From CAZZKE01 sp964655005 (lineage in GTDB: Bacteria; Pseudomonadota; Alphaproteobacteria; Rhodospirillales; JABHCV01), in assembly GCA_964655005.1 (NCBI GenBank), contig CAZZKE010000077.1:1-12417 (forward strand): a stretch of 12,417 nt of DNA, read 5' to 3'. Position 1 is the first letter of the stretch, and every line of letters begins with the position of its first letter. The translations under genes and the position numbers were made by a program. Positions 1 to 7,437 of this stretch are shown piece after piece. The notes under the pieces are model-generated. The model saw nothing but the letters and a program-made list of their open reading frames with translations. It did not search any database and was not told the origin of the DNA.

Positions 1-168
1 ATTACCGCCGTACAGGTACCAACCGGCCCCGGCGCTGCCGCCGGCCAGAACAAGCAGGGTCAACACCAGCCCGATTCGCCGTTTCGGGCGGCTCCTGACA
101 ACCGGCTCGAATTCAAGCGCCTCCGAACGGTCGGGAACGATTTCGGTATCCTGGTCTGAAGGACTCAT
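1..168 (-). CDS. N-terminal fragment of a single-pass membrane protein, probably SPOR-domain type (cut by window edge)
   Basis: Only the first 56 codons lie in the window. They start at the ATG at 166-168, whose A is also the last base of the argS stop (TGATG). An AGGAAA Shine-Dalgarno sequence sits about 7 nt upstream, at 176-181, inside the argS 3' end. The peptide begins MSPSDQDTEIVPDRSEALEF, an acidic cytoplasmic stretch. A basic patch (RSRPKRR) and one hydrophobic helix at about residues 36-53 follow, giving an N-in, C-out anchor. In alphaproteobacteria the gene after argS usually encodes a periplasmic SPOR-domain (septal peptidoglycan-binding) protein, followed by nagZ and scpAB. The SPOR assignment therefore rests on position and topology only, because the C-terminal domain lies outside the window. 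Confidence 0.72.
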   Translation of the reverse strand, partial: MSPSDQDTEIVPDRSEALEFEPVVRSRPKRRIGLVLTLLVLAGGSAGAGWYLYGGN

Positions 169-1922
169 CAGCGCATTTCCTGCACGGGAACGACTCCGAT
201 AACCTGCAACCCCGATGCGATCACGAAAGCAGCCCCCTTGACAAGGGCCAATCTGGCCAAAGTCAGTTGCCGGTCATCGGGCAGGATAAAACGCAGCGCC
301 GCATCTTCATTGCCCTTGTTCCACAAACCGTGCAATTCGGCGGCTAATTCACCAAGATAATATGCTATACGGTGCGGTTCATGGGCCAGGGCGGCGCTTT
401 CGACCAGCCTGGGCCAGCCGGCCATCAGCTTGATCAGGGCCAGTTCCGCCGGCCCCACCAGTTTATCCAGCGGCGCTTCCGCCAGCTTCCCCGGCTGCAA
501 CTGTTCCGGTTCGAACATCCCGGCGGCGTGACGCAGCACCGAACACACCCGGGCATGGGCATATTGCACGTAAAATACCGGATTGTCGCGGGATTGTTCG
601 GTCACTTTCGCCATGTCGAATTCAAGCTGGGCGTCGTTCTTGCGGGTCAGCATTATAAACCGCACGACATCCTTGCCGACCTGTTCGATGACGTCGCGCA
701 TGGTCACGAAGGAGCCCGCCCGCTTGGACATCTTCACCGGCTTGCCGTCTTCCAGCAAATTGACCATCTGGCATAACTTGACATCCAGTTCACCGGCCCC
801 ATCCGTGAGCGCCCTGACCGCCGCCGTCATGCGTTTGACATAACCGCCGTGATCGGCGCCCCAAACATCGATCATGATGTTGAAACCGCGCCGGTGTTTG
901 TCCTGATGGTTGGCCATGTCGGTGGCGAAGTAGGTCCACGAGCCGTCCGACTTCTTGACCGGTCGGTCGGTGTCGTCACCGAATTTCGACGATTTGAACA
1001 GGGTTTGCAGGCGCGGCTCCCAGTCGTCCGGCGTGCGCCCCTTCGGCGGTTCCAGAACACCTTCATAGATCAGGCCCCGGCTGGTCAGGATCTCGATGGC
1101 CCGTTCGACACCGCCACCGGCGACCAGGTCGCGTTCGGAAGTGAAGACATCGTGTTCGACGCCAAGGGCGGCCAGATCGCCGCGGATCAGCGCCATCATC
1201 TCGTCGATGGCAAACCGGGACAACGGTTCCAGCCAGTCGGCTTCCGGCGCGTCCTTCCACTTGTCGCCATCGGCCTCGCGTAATTTTTCAGCCGTCGGAA
1301 TCAGGTAATCGCCGGGATACAGGCCTTCGGGCATGTCGCCCGGCGCTTCGCCAAGGGCCTCCCGGTAGCGGAAATGCAGGGACCGCCCCAGGTTTTCCAC
1401 CTGCGCCCCGGCGTCGTTGATATAATATTCCCGCGTCACGTCATATCCGGCCTTGGCCAGCAGCGCCGCCAGGGCGTCGCCGACCACCGCGCCGCGACCG
1501 TGGCCCACATGCAGGGGGCCGGTCGGGTTGGTCGAGACGTATTCCACGTTGACCTTTTCGGCCCCGCCCATGGATGAATCGCCATAAGCCGCGCCGGCCC
1601 GCAAAACCTCGCCCAGGCGGTCATGCCAGAATCCATCGTCGAGTCGCATATTGATAAATCCCGGCCCGGCGATTTCGGCGGAACTGACCGAGGGCAGGCG
1701 GACTATTCGTTCGAGCAGCCTGGCCGCCAGATCGCGCGGGCTGCAACCGGCCGGTTTGGCCAGCAGCATGGCGGCATTGGTGGTGATGTCGCCGTGCGTG
1801 GCGTCGCGCGGCGGTTCGACGCCGATGCGTGACGTGTCGATGCCTTCAGGCAGTACGCCGTCATCGACCAGAGACTGGACGACAGCGTCGATGGCGAGCG
1901 CAAAATGCGCAAACAAATTCAT
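168..1922 (-). CDS. argS: Arginyl-tRNA synthetase (class I)
   Basis: Attaches arginine to tRNA-Arg in the cytoplasm using ATP. The 584-residue product is a normal length. Residues 1-110 are the N-terminal tRNA D-loop-recognising domain. The class I HIGH motif appears as HVGHGRG at 138-144, following VSTNPTGP. The KMSKS equivalent is KMSKR at 397-401. The C-terminal helical anticodon-binding domain has the typical ending with VIASGLQVIGV and QEMR. An extra segment around 291-330 (EPPKGRTPDDWEPR onward) is as I remember it from other alphaproteobacterial ArgRS. The start ATG at 1920-1922 overlaps the dgt stop as ATGA. No strong Shine-Dalgarno site is visible, so translation probably couples to dgt. 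The stop overlaps the next start as TGATG. The identification is secure. Confidence 0.98.
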   Translation of the reverse strand: MNLFAHFALAIDAVVQSLVDDGVLPEGIDTSRIGVEPPRDATHGDITTNAAMLLAKPAGCSPRDLAARLLERIVRLPSVSSAEIAGPGFINMRLDDGFWHDRLGEVLRAGAAYGDSSMGGAEKVNVEYVSTNPTGPLHVGHGRGAVVGDALAALLAKAGYDVTREYYINDAGAQVENLGRSLHFRYREALGEAPGDMPEGLYPGDYLIPTAEKLREADGDKWKDAPEADWLEPLSRFAIDEMMALIRGDLAALGVEHDVFTSERDLVAGGGVERAIEILTSRGLIYEGVLEPPKGRTPDDWEPRLQTLFKSSKFGDDTDRPVKKSDGSWTYFATDMANHQDKHRRGFNIMIDVWGADHGGYVKRMTAAVRALTDGAGELDVKLCQMVNLLEDGKPVKMSKRAGSFVTMRDVIEQVGKDVVRFIMLTRKNDAQLEFDMAKVTEQSRDNPVFYVQYAHARVCSVLRHAAGMFEPEQLQPGKLAEAPLDKLVGPAELALIKLMAGWPRLVESAALAHEPHRIAYYLGELAAELHGLWNKGNEDAALRFILPDDRQLTLARLALVKGAAFVIASGLQVIGVVPVQEMR

Positions 1923-3115
1923 GAGATTCTAGCCTGTACATCAAACAGTTTCTTGTATTCATCCATGGCGTAGCGGTCGGTCATTCCGGCGATGTAATCG
2001 GCCACCGCCTGGGCCGTCAGCTCGCTGCCAGGGCCGGTTGTTTTCGCCCGCCATTCCCCCGGCAGACATTCCGGTTCTTGAACCAGTAACGTAAACAATT
2101 CCCGGACCACCCGCTTCGCCTTGGTCGACATCCGGTTGAGCTTGTAATGCCGATACATGTTTTCGAACAGGAATTTTTTCAAGGCCGCGTCATTGGCCCG
2201 CATTTTTTCGGAAAATCCGGCGATTGACCGATTGTGGGCACGGATATCGTCCGGTGTTTTGGCCGCCAGATCGGCCAGCCGCCCGCCGGTTTCGACCAGA
2301 ATATCGTTGACCATGTCGCCGATCATGCGGCGCACGGCCTCGTGGATGGTCCGGGACATATCAAGATCGGGATAGTTTTTCCTGACCTCGGCGAACACCG
2401 GCCCGGCCAGCGGCACGTCGGCCAGGTCCTCGATGCTGAACAGGCCGCCGCGCAGGCCGTCGTCGATATCGTGATTGTTGTAGGCGACATCGTCCGACAC
2501 GGCGGCAATTTGCGCCTCCGGCCCGGCGAAGCCGTCCAGATCGAGATTATCCTTGTCGATATATTCGGAAATGCCGCGCGGCAGGGTCTCGCCGCCCTGC
2601 CCCGGTCGCAATAGCGGCCCGTTATGCTTGACCACCCCTTCCAGGGTTTCCCAGGTCAGGTTCAGGCCCGGAAAATCCGCGTAGCGTTCTTCCAGCAGGG
2701 TAATCACCCGCAACGACTGGGCGTTATGATCGAACCCGCCATATGGCGCCAGCAGCTCTTTCAGGGCATCTTCGCCGGCGTGTCCAAACGGCGGATGGCC
2801 CAGATCGTGGGCCAGCGCCAGGGCTTCCCCCAGATCCTCGTTCAGGCGCAGTTCCCGACACAGCGAACGGGTAATCTGCGAGACTTCCAGGCTATGGGTC
2901 AGGCGGGTGCGGAAAAAATCGCCTTCGTGATTGACAAATACCTGGGTCTTGTATTCCAGCCGCCGGAAAGCGCCGCAATGAATAATGCGATCCCGGTCCC
3001 GCTGGAAGCAGGTGCGCGTGGCGCTATCGGGCTCGTCATACAGTCGGCCACGGCTTTCGGCAGGATGACAGGCATATGGCGCCAGCGGCGGCACCGGTGG
3101 ACGGGTTGAATTCAT
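1919..3115 (-). CDS. dgt: dGTP triphosphohydrolase-like protein (HD superfamily, short dNTPase type)
   Basis: Hydrolyses dGTP, and in this subfamily often other dNTPs, to the nucleoside and triphosphate, influencing the dNTP pool. From the ATG at 3115 the protein has 398 residues, the usual size of the short deoxyguanosinetriphosphate triphosphohydrolase-like family and shorter than E. coli Dgt (about 505). The N-terminus carries the family's SRGR (residues 21-24). The metal-binding HD set is visible: H74 (RTRLTHSLEV), H103-D104 (LAHDLGHPPFGHAGE) and D208/D209 (AVSDDVAYNNHDIDDG). The frame extends upstream to a TTG at 3217. I chose 3115 because the upstream 34 residues do not look like the family, while MNSTRPPVPPLAPYACHPAE does. 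No good Shine-Dalgarno precedes either start. The stop overlaps argS by ATGA. Confidence 0.95.
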   Translation of the reverse strand: MNSTRPPVPPLAPYACHPAESRGRLYDEPDSATRTCFQRDRDRIIHCGAFRRLEYKTQVFVNHEGDFFRTRLTHSLEVSQITRSLCRELRLNEDLGEALALAHDLGHPPFGHAGEDALKELLAPYGGFDHNAQSLRVITLLEERYADFPGLNLTWETLEGVVKHNGPLLRPGQGGETLPRGISEYIDKDNLDLDGFAGPEAQIAAVSDDVAYNNHDIDDGLRGGLFSIEDLADVPLAGPVFAEVRKNYPDLDMSRTIHEAVRRMIGDMVNDILVETGGRLADLAAKTPDDIRAHNRSIAGFSEKMRANDAALKKFLFENMYRHYKLNRMSTKAKRVVRELFTLLVQEPECLPGEWRAKTTGPGSELTAQAVADYIAGMTDRYAMDEYKKLFDVQARIS

Positions 3116-3210
3116 GGCCCGGAAGATAAAGGGCGAATGGCTTTTGGGCAACGGAGAACGACAGAAATATTCGAGCAATTCGACCGCAACGGCTTTTCGC
3201 CCTTTAACAA

Positions 3211-3239
3211 TCGACAATCACGCACTAAATAAGTACAGT
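3211..3239 (+). promoter_or_regulatory. Candidate sigma-70-type promoter for erpA-xth
   Basis: TCGACA at 3211-3216 matches TTGACA in five of six positions. After a 17-bp spacer comes TACAGT at 3234-3239, which matches TATAAT in four of six. Transcription would begin near 3246, about 20 nt before the erpA ATG, leaving room for the GGAAA Shine-Dalgarno at 3256-3260. The region is the 151-bp divergent gap between dgt and erpA, where a promoter is expected. This is inference from motif matching. Alternative hexamers (TTAACA at 3204, TATACA at 3239) also occur. Confidence 0.4.
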
Positions 3240-3266
3240 ATACAACCTGATTGATGGAAAATTTCG

Positions 3267-3617
3267 ATGCCCGACACTGCCCCCAGCCCCGACAAGATCA
3301 ACATATCGGACAACGCGGCGAAGCGAATTTCGGCCCTGGCCGCGGCGGAAGGAAAGGACGGCATGCGTCTGCGGGTATCGGTCTCGGGCGGCGGTTGTTC
3401 GGGATTTCAGTACGGCTTCAGCCTGGACGATCATCGAAACGACGACGACCTGCTGTTCAATAAAGACGGCGTCGAGGTAATTATCGATGAAATGTCGCTG
3501 GAATACCTGAAAGGCTCGGAACTCGACTATGTCGAGGACCTGATCGGCTCTTACTTCGCCATGAAGAATCCCAATGCCTCGTCGACCTGCGGCTGTGGGT
3601 CTTCATTCGCCGTATAA
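3267..3617 (+). CDS. erpA: A-type iron-sulfur cluster insertion protein (ErpA/IscA family)
   Basis: A-type carrier that receives an Fe-S cluster from the assembly machinery and passes it to apoproteins in the cytoplasm. The 116-residue product is the usual length. All three ligand cysteines are present: C44 in GGGCSGFQYGF, and C108 and C110 in the C-terminal STCGCGSSFAV. The YFAMKNPNA segment before the CGC is typical of alphaproteobacterial ErpA. The start at 3267 has a GGAAA Shine-Dalgarno 6 nt upstream. xth follows after 8 bp in the same direction, and dgt diverges. IlvD, encoded nearby, is an Fe-S enzyme and could be a client, but adjacency alone does not show this. The choice of ErpA over IscA or SufA rests on overall resemblance. 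Confidence 0.95.
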   Translation: MPDTAPSPDKINISDNAAKRISALAAAEGKDGMRLRVSVSGGGCSGFQYGFSLDDHRNDDDLLFNKDGVEVIIDEMSLEYLKGSELDYVEDLIGSYFAMKNPNASSTCGCGSSFAV

Positions 3618-3625
3618 AATAACAC

Positions 3626-4399
3626 ATGACCAAAATTGCCAGCTGGAACGTTAATTCCGTCAAGGCCAGGCTCGGGCACCTGTGTCGATGGCTGTCTGAC
3701 TTCGGGCCCGACATCGTGCTGTTGCAGGAACTCAAGTGCATCGATGCCAACTTCCCGCGCCTGGAAATTGAAGACCTGGGATACAATGTCGTCACAGTCG
3801 GCCAGAAAAGCTACAACGGCGTCGCCATCCTGTCGAAATTTCCGATCGATGTGGAACTGACGGCGCTGCCCGGCGACCCGAACGACGAACAGGCCCGCTA
3901 TCTGGAAGCCTTTACCGGTAATGTGCGGGTCGCCTCGATCTACCTGCCCAACGGCAATCCCGTGCCCGGCGAAAAATTCGCCTATAAGCTGGCCTGGCTG
4001 GAACGCCTGTATGAGCACACCAAGGAACTTCTCAAGGGCGAGGATATTTTTGTTCTGGGCGGCGATTTCAACGTTATTCAGCAACATGGCGACGTTTATG
4101 ACCCCAAGGCCTTCGCCGGCGACGCCCTGTTCCAGCCGCAATCCCGGGCGGCGCTCAGAAAAATAATTTTTCTTGGGCTGACCGACGCTTTTCGGGCGTT
4201 TAACGCCGAAAGCGGCCGTTATTCATGGTGGGGATACCGGGCCGGCGGCTGGCCGAAGGACCACGGCGTGCTGATCGACCATCTGTTACTTAGCCCGCAG
4301 GCGGCGGACAAGCTGATCGCCTGCGATATCGACCGCACCCCGCGTGGCTGGGAGAAAGCCTCCGACCACACGCCGATCTGGTGTGAACTGGAGGAATGA
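3626..4399 (+). CDS. xth: Exodeoxyribonuclease III / class II AP endonuclease
   Basis: Mg-dependent AP endonuclease and 3'-5' exonuclease of base-excision repair, from the endonuclease/exonuclease/phosphatase fold. The 257 residues fit XthA (E. coli about 268). Active-site residues are recognisable: N8 (SWNVNSVKAR), E35 (LLQELKC), Y106 (IYLPNGNP), D147 and N149 (GGDFNV), D219 (LIDHLL), and D247-H248 (SDHTPIWCEL). WWGYRAGGW at 201-209 is also characteristic. The ATG lies 8 nt after the erpA TAA and has no Shine-Dalgarno, the gap being A/T-rich (TAAAATAACAC), so expression probably relies on read-through or re-initiation from erpA. The stop is 19 bp from the end of the convergent methionine aminopeptidase remnant, with no evident terminator between them. 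Confidence 0.97.
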   Translation: MTKIASWNVNSVKARLGHLCRWLSDFGPDIVLLQELKCIDANFPRLEIEDLGYNVVTVGQKSYNGVAILSKFPIDVELTALPGDPNDEQARYLEAFTGNVRVASIYLPNGNPVPGEKFAYKLAWLERLYEHTKELLKGEDIFVLGGDFNVIQQHGDVYDPKAFAGDALFQPQSRAALRKIIFLGLTDAFRAFNAESGRYSWWGYRAGGWPKDHGVLIDHLLLSPQAADKLIACDIDRTPRGWEKASDHTPIWCELEE

Positions 4400-4418
4400 C
4401 GGGGAATAGCGATGGCGT

Positions 4419-4818
4419 TCAGGTCAGCACAATAGGATTGCCGTTGGTAATGACCAGGGTGTGTTCGTATTGCGCGACCGGCGCGGGCCACATGGACGGC
4501 CTTGCGCAGGGCGGTCTTGGTGGCCGCACAGAGCCCTGCGCTGCCTGATGTTGACTTTGCCTACGGCGAAGCTGCCACCGGTATCGGCCCAATAGCCATC
4601 CTTTTCCGCCGATACATCGATATTGACCAGTTCGCCCTCGCGCAGCACGCGGTCGCCGGGCGCACTCCCGCTTCGGCCAGTTGGCGTTCGCCATGTGCAT
4701 CAAGTTCCGCCGTGCTAATACCCGGACGGACCAAGCCGCCCATATGGGCCAGGACATCACGTACAACCGCGCCTACATATTTCAGGCTATCGAGATCATG
4801 TTCACTTTCGATGGTCAT
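4419..4818 (-). pseudogene. map: Decayed type I methionine aminopeptidase gene (internal deletions and frameshifts)
   Basis: Four collinear pieces of a methionine aminopeptidase lie in three frames. (A) 4818-4660 begins MTIESEHDLDSLKYVG and runs through VRPGISTAELDAHGERQLAE. (B) 4660-4550 reads PGDRVLREGELVNIDVSAEK, then DGYWADTGGSFAVGKVN. (C) 4548-4474 reads LCAATKTALRKAVHVARAGR. (D) 4484-4419 reads APVAQYEHTLVITNGNPIVL and T-stop. Compared with a normal enzyme of about 250 residues, the block before PGDRVL (holding the H79 region in E. coli numbering) and about 90-100 residues between C and D are gone. The latter hold H171, H178 and E204. Two metal-ligand aspartates (NIDV, ADTG) and the last glutamate (QYEHT) remain. 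The start keeps a GGAGG site 6 nt upstream. It cannot make an active aminopeptidase. It sits 20 bp after ilvD. An assembly artefact is the main alternative. Confidence 0.88.
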
Positions 4819-4824
4819 TCCGAA

Positions 4825-4829
4825 CCTCC
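4825..4829 (-). promoter_or_regulatory. Preserved Shine-Dalgarno site of the methionine aminopeptidase remnant
   Basis: Read on the minus strand this is GGAGG, 6 nt before the ATG at 4816-4818 and between the ilvD stop (4839-4841) and the remnant. It is the strongest Shine-Dalgarno match I found in the window, although it precedes a broken gene. That suggests the inactivation is recent or that the site is not selected against. A truncated peptide of about 85 residues, ending at a stop at 4561-4563, could still be translated. Confidence 0.6.
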
Positions 4830-4838
4830 GGTTTCACC

Positions 4839-6686
4839 CTATTCCACCTGGCTGACATCCCTGACCGCGCCCTTGTCGGCGGAAGTCGCCAGCGCCGCGT
4901 AGGCGCGCAGCGCCGGGCTGACCTTGCGGTCGCGTTTACCCGGCTTCCAGGCCTTTCCGCCCCTGGCATCCATGGCCGCCCGACGGGACGCCATATCTTC
5001 ATCTGATACTTTAAGATTTATTGAACGTCCCTTGATATCAAACTCGATTATATCGCCACTTTCGATCAAGCCTATGGCTCCACCGGCGGCGGCTTCGGGC
5101 GATACATGGCCAACGCTAAGGCCCGAAGTGGCGCCGGAAAACCGGCCATCGGTGATTAGCGCGCAGTCCTTGCCAAGGCCCAGGGACTTGAGATAACTGG
5201 TCGGATACAGCATTTCCTGCATCCCCGGACCGCCTTTCGGGCCTTCGTAGCGGATAACCACCACGTCACCGGCCTTGATCTCGCCGCCGAGGATGCGGGC
5301 GATGGCTTCGTCCTGGCTTTCCATGACCACGGCGGGGCCTGAAAAAATGTAGCGGCTTTCATCGACGCCGGCGGTTTTCACCACGCAGCCGTCCGCCGCG
5401 ATATTGCCATACAGCACCGCCAGGCCGCCTTCTGAACTATAGGGATGTTCGACATCGCGGATACACCCGGTTTTGCGATCCAAATCCAGGCCATCGTACT
5501 TGTTGCTCTGGCTGAAGGCCTCGGTGGTTCGCACCCCGCCGGGCGCGTCCATATAAAAGGCCCGAACCCGGTCGGAATTTGTCCGGCCTATATCGAAGGC
5601 GTCGATAACGTCGCCAATCATGCCGCCGTGGGCGGTTGGCACGTCGCGATGAATCAGGCCGGCCCGGTCAAGTTCGCCCATGATGGCGATAATGCCGCCG
5701 GCCCGGTGGACATCTTCCATGTGATAATCCGGATGGGACGGCGCAACCTTGCAGATATTGGGAACTTTGCGGCTTAAGCGGTCCATATCCTTCATGGTGA
5801 AGTCGCATTCCGCTTCCTGGGCGATGGCCAGCAGGTGCAGGACGGTATTGGTCGAGCCCCCCATGGCGATATCCACGGTCATGGCGTTTTCGAAGCCCTT
5901 GAGGGAACCCATGGCGCGGGGCAAGACGCTTTCGTCATCGTTTTCGTAATAGCGTCTGGTGGTTTCGACGATCCGCTTGCCGGCCTGATGGAACATCTCT
6001 TCCCGGTCGGTGTGGGTGGCGACCAGCGAGCCGTTGCCGGGCAGCCCCATGCCTATGGCCTCGGCCAGGCAATTCATGGAGTTGGCCGTAAACATGCCCG
6101 AACACGACCCGCAGGTCGGGCAACTGGAACGTTCGTACGCCAGCGCCATTTCGTCCGAGACATCCGGATTGGCGCCCTGAATCATGGCGTCCACCAGGTT
6201 AACCGATTTTTGCTCGCCATCGACCAGCATTTTGCCGGCTTCCATGGGGCCGCCGGAAATCATGATGGTCGGAATATTCAGCCGCATCGCGGCCATCAGC
6301 ATACCCGGCGTGATCTTGTCGCAGTTGGTGATGCAGATCATGGCGTCGGCACAGTGGGCGTTGACCATGTATTCCACCGAATCGGCGATTAATTCCCGCG
6401 ACGGCAGCGAATACAGCATGCCGTCGTGCCCCATGGCGATGCCGTCATCGACGGCGATGGTATTGAATTCCCTGGCTACGCCGCCGGCGGCCTCGATATC
6501 GCGGGCGACCATCTGGCCTAAGTCCTTAAGGTGGATATGGCCGGGCACGAACTGGGTAAAGGAATTGACCACCGCGATGATCGGCTTGCCGAAATCGTCA
6601 TCCGTCATGCCGGTTGCGCGCCACAGCCCGCGGGCACCGGCCATGTTGCGGCCATCGGTGGAAGTTTTCGAGCGATATTCCGGCAT
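4839..6686 (-). CDS. ilvD: Dihydroxy-acid dehydratase (Fe-S, IlvD/Edd family)
   Basis: Dehydrates 2,3-dihydroxy-isovalerate and 2,3-dihydroxy-3-methylvalerate to the 2-keto acids that lead to valine, leucine and isoleucine; cytoplasmic and Fe-S dependent. The 615 residues match E. coli IlvD (616). Landmarks are D80-D81 (IAVDDGIAMGHDGM), C122-D123-K124 (ITNCDKITPGMLMAAM) with the modified lysine and metal ligand, and C195 (PTCGSCSGMFTANSMNC) as cluster ligands. The C-terminal part has GPKGGPGMQEM and TDGRFSGATSGLSVGHVSPE. The length and cysteine pattern suggest the long type. The start at 6686 has AAGGA 8 nt upstream. The gene is 83 bp after the membrane-protein gene and 20 bp before the methionine aminopeptidase remnant. 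I saw no leader peptide or attenuator in the gap. Confidence 0.98.
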   Translation of the reverse strand: MPEYRSKTSTDGRNMAGARGLWRATGMTDDDFGKPIIAVVNSFTQFVPGHIHLKDLGQMVARDIEAAGGVAREFNTIAVDDGIAMGHDGMLYSLPSRELIADSVEYMVNAHCADAMICITNCDKITPGMLMAAMRLNIPTIMISGGPMEAGKMLVDGEQKSVNLVDAMIQGANPDVSDEMALAYERSSCPTCGSCSGMFTANSMNCLAEAIGMGLPGNGSLVATHTDREEMFHQAGKRIVETTRRYYENDDESVLPRAMGSLKGFENAMTVDIAMGGSTNTVLHLLAIAQEAECDFTMKDMDRLSRKVPNICKVAPSHPDYHMEDVHRAGGIIAIMGELDRAGLIHRDVPTAHGGMIGDVIDAFDIGRTNSDRVRAFYMDAPGGVRTTEAFSQSNKYDGLDLDRKTGCIRDVEHPYSSEGGLAVLYGNIAADGCVVKTAGVDESRYIFSGPAVVMESQDEAIARILGGEIKAGDVVVIRYEGPKGGPGMQEMLYPTSYLKSLGLGKDCALITDGRFSGATSGLSVGHVSPEAAAGGAIGLIESGDIIEFDIKGRSINLKVSDEDMASRRAAMDARGGKAWKPGKRDRKVSPALRAYAALATSADKGAVRDVSQVE

Positions 6687-6694
6687 GTCGATTA

Positions 6695-6699
6695 TCCTT
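6695..6699 (-). promoter_or_regulatory. Shine-Dalgarno site of ilvD
   Basis: AAGGA on the minus strand, 8 nt upstream of the ATG at 6684-6686. It supports the 615-residue start. The 83-bp gap that contains it shows no convincing promoter hexamer pair and no T-run terminator, so whether ilvD has its own promoter cannot be decided. Confidence 0.6.
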
Positions 6700-6769
6700 G
6701 GAATTAGTAACGTCTGTTCCCCGTGACTTTAAGGTTCCACAGGCCCCCTTGAAAGCGGTTTTTCGGTCG

Positions 6770-7393
6770 TCAGTCGGGCGGTTCTTCGATGTTTTCCAGA
6801 ATTTCCTCCCGGGCCCGGTCGAACTGCCGTTTCAGTTTGCTTTGCAGGGCCCTGGATTCCGCCTTTAGCTCCTTTTCCATGCGCCTGATGCGGCGGGTCA
6901 GGTCTTCAACCCGGTAGATGGCCTGTTGGCGCTGGCGGGACTGGTGGCGGCGAAAATATTTCATCAGCCGCCATTCCCCGACGACTGCCAGCAGGACGAT
7001 ACCGGTCAGGCCGAAAATTATCGCGACGACCAGATAATGTATTTTATCGAAGGCGAACAGGGTGCCCCAGAAACCGATGGTGACCAGCGAGGCGGCGACG
7101 GTAAACAGCAACCGCCTGCTTACCACGGCCTTGTCGCGATGGACGTTTTCCGCCGCCCTGACGGCGTTGGCTATTTCGAAACGGGCCATGTCCTGCCATT
7201 GCTTCAGGTTCATGCCTTCGGCCAGGGTGCGGCCTTCGCGAATAAACTGCTCCAGCCGCTTGACCACAAAATCGGCGCGCTGCTCGGGCGAAGGGTTATC
7301 GTCCTCGTAATCCGCCGACGCCACCGGCGGACCGCCCGTGGCGTCGACCGCCTTTGGCGTATCGTCGTTCCGCAAATATTTTCCGCCGACCAT
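6770..7393 (-). CDS. Hypothetical two-helix inner-membrane protein with C-terminal coiled coil
   Basis: I do not recognise a named family. The 207-residue protein has four visible parts. There is a polar, proline- and acid-rich N-terminus (1-40) and an amphipathic region (41-90, for example FVVKRLEQFIREGRTLAEGM). Two hydrophobic helices follow at about 95-115 (LLFTVAASLVTIGFWGTLFA) and 119-139 (HYLVVAIIFGLTGIVLLAVV). The last part is a highly charged helix at about 143-203, rich in R, K, E and Q with heptad-like leucines, which should form a coiled coil. Both ends should face the cytoplasm. Codon use looks like that of its neighbours, so it is probably native. The start at 7393 has only a weak GGTGA upstream. 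It lies 44 bp after the DUF302 gene and 83 bp before ilvD on the same strand, so it may be co-transcribed. No function can be given. Confidence 0.8.
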   Translation of the reverse strand: MVGGKYLRNDDTPKAVDATGGPPVASADYEDDNPSPEQRADFVVKRLEQFIREGRTLAEGMNLKQWQDMARFEIANAVRAAENVHRDKAVVSRRLLFTVAASLVTIGFWGTLFAFDKIHYLVVAIIFGLTGIVLLAVVGEWRLMKYFRRHQSRQRQQAIYRVEDLTRRIRRMEKELKAESRALQSKLKRQFDRAREEILENIEEPPD

Positions 7394-7437
7394 TGAGAAT
7401 CACCGGTGGAACAATAACATATTCCGCAGGGCGGGCC

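Noticed and set aside
849..1283. Plus-strand frame of 144 codons inside argS.
   Set aside because: Fully antisense to argS, composition typical of a shadow frame, no family resemblance.
3551..4141. Minus-strand frame of 196 codons opposite erpA/xth.
   Set aside because: Antisense to two genes with complete active-site motifs; no independent support.
6687..6769. Gap before ilvD as an attenuator or leader-peptide region for branched-chain amino acid control.
   Set aside because: No run of Ile/Val/Leu codons behind a start, no hairpin followed by a T-run, and no T-box-like element was seen.
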